A stretch of DNA of 6,321 nt from Patescibacteria group bacterium (lineage in GTDB: Bacteria > Patescibacteriota > Gracilibacteria > UM-FILTER-43-11), in assembly GCA_018814945.1 (NCBI GenBank), contig JAHIYT010000117.1:1-6321 (forward strand). The letters are read 5' to 3'. Numbering within the stretch: position 1 is the first letter of the stretch; each line of letters starts with the position of its first letter. Below the pieces are notes generated by a model. That model was not told the origin of the DNA. It did no database searches and saw only the letters and a list, made by a program, of their open reading frames with translations. Positions 5,909-6,321 of this stretch are shown here, one piece after another. The translations under genes were made by a program, and so were the position numbers.

Positions 5909-6321
5909 ATGCAAACAAGAGAAGTTATACCTTTAAAACAGCGTCCCAACTGGACGGTGACGTTGTCTGGTTCTAAGTCGATTACTAATCGTGTGTTTCT
6001 TTGTGCTGCGCTTGCTAAGGGTAAGAGTAGGGTTTATGGAGCACTAGAATCTGATGATACCGCCGTAATGCTTGACGCATTACGGAAGCTTAAAATTCAA
6101 ATTTCAAATTTTAAAAACAGAATAGAGATTAGTGGGTGCGGTGGAGTATTTAAATTCGGTAATGTTACAGTTAATGCAGGTGCTTCCGGAACTACGACAC
6201 GCTTTCTTACAGCTCTTGCTGTTCTTAGAAAGGGTAAGACAATCATAAATGGTACCAAACGCATGAAAGAGCGTCCTATGAAAGATTTAACGAATGCGTT
6301 AAATAAAATTTCCAATTTCCA
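5909..6321 (+). CDS. aroA: 3-phosphoshikimate 1-carboxyvinyltransferase (EPSP synthase), 5' part
   Basis: This enzyme transfers the enolpyruvyl group of phosphoenolpyruvate to shikimate-3-phosphate in the shikimate pathway (cytoplasm, EC 2.5.1.19). The first 137 residues are visible; the family is usually about 420-450 residues, so the gene is cut by the window end. Motifs seen: GSKSITNR at 21-28 (substrate-binding K23, S24, R28), LESDDTAVMLDAL at 46-58, NAGASGTTTRFL at 89-100 (the GxSGTTxR loop that binds PEP) and RMKERPMKDL at 118-127. Spacing between them matches the family, so this N-terminal part looks functional. The ATG at 5909 starts 3 nt after the microprotein stop with no Shine-Dalgarno, suggesting coupling. 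Two stretches (KIQISNFKN at 62-70, KISNF at 133-137) are encoded by AT-rich repeat-like DNA in positions that are variable in the family. Confidence 0.93.
   Translation, partial: MQTREVIPLKQRPNWTVTLSGSKSITNRVFLCAALAKGKSRVYGALESDDTAVMLDALRKLKIQISNFKNRIEISGCGGVFKFGNVTVNAGASGTTTRFLTALAVLRKGKTIINGTKRMKERPMKDLTNALNKISNF
6092..6115 (+). repeat. TTCAAATTTCAAATTTT tract inside aroA
   Basis: Units TTCAAA, TTTCAAA and TTTTAAA follow one another and encode KIQISNFK in frame. The same CAAATTTC word is in the intergenic repeat at 2295-2302. The local protein length is close to that of E. coli AroA as I recall it, so the tract has replaced or drifted from native sequence rather than adding a large loop. 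Confidence 0.55.
6307..6321 (+). repeat. AATTTCC repeat at the window edge, inside aroA
   Basis: Two consecutive 7-nt units AATTTCC plus one base reach the last base of the window and encode KISNF. The array is cut by the window end, so its full extent is unknown. It starts where aroA proteins have a surface segment after the (R/K)MKERP helix. Confidence 0.5.

Overview
The window reads as bacterial, AT-rich DNA and most resembles a member of the Candidate Phyla Radiation (Patescibacteria). The evidence is a pair of large cell-surface PKD-repeat proteins, start codons with no visible Shine-Dalgarno sequence, and short low-complexity repeats (ATTTCAAATTTC-, AGGATTTGT- and CAGGATTC-type) that sit between genes and also run into reading frames. 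The phylum assignment is inference from style; there is no marker gene such as rRNA here. The standard code fits: genes end with TAG, TGA and TAA, and no long frame needs UGA read as an amino acid.

Layout. 16-2262 (+) encodes a 748-residue surface protein: signal peptide, N-terminal Ig/PKD-like domain, two copies of a ~118-residue unit with a DSDGxG acidic loop, two PKD-like domains, one transmembrane helix, and a Pro/Glu-rich cytoplasmic tail carrying two GPVPDW motifs. 2263-2373 is a short convergent gap filled by an imperfect inverted repeat. 2374-3207 (-) encodes a complete 277-residue PHP-domain phosphatase of the HisJ/HisK histidinol-phosphatase type. 3208-3356 is a divergent intergenic region with a hairpin-forming 9-nt-period repeat, a good promoter for the rightward gene, and a perfect palindrome over its -35 box. 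3357-5624 (+) encodes a 755-residue protein with a cytoplasmic Pro/Lys-rich N-terminus, three transmembrane helices and six extracellular PKD domains. 5625-5788 is non-coding by my reading and rich in back-to-back potential hairpins. 5789-5905 (+) is a 38-residue single-helix membrane microprotein, and 3 nt later aroA (EPSP synthase) begins and runs off the window end.

How it fits together. The two PKD proteins have complementary architectures (C-terminal anchor versus N-terminal anchor) and both present beta-sandwich repeats outside the cell with Pro-rich segments inside, so they are candidate partners in surface adhesion or envelope structure. The phosphatase between them is transcribed oppositely and looks unrelated. 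The microprotein and aroA look like one transcriptional unit, possibly under a structured leader. The most interesting material is the dispersed repeat family, which supplies the last codons and stop of the phosphatase and may supply peptides inside the second PKD protein and aroA, together with the structured leader and the twin PVPDW tail motif. I did not find a clearly new defence or mobile system.
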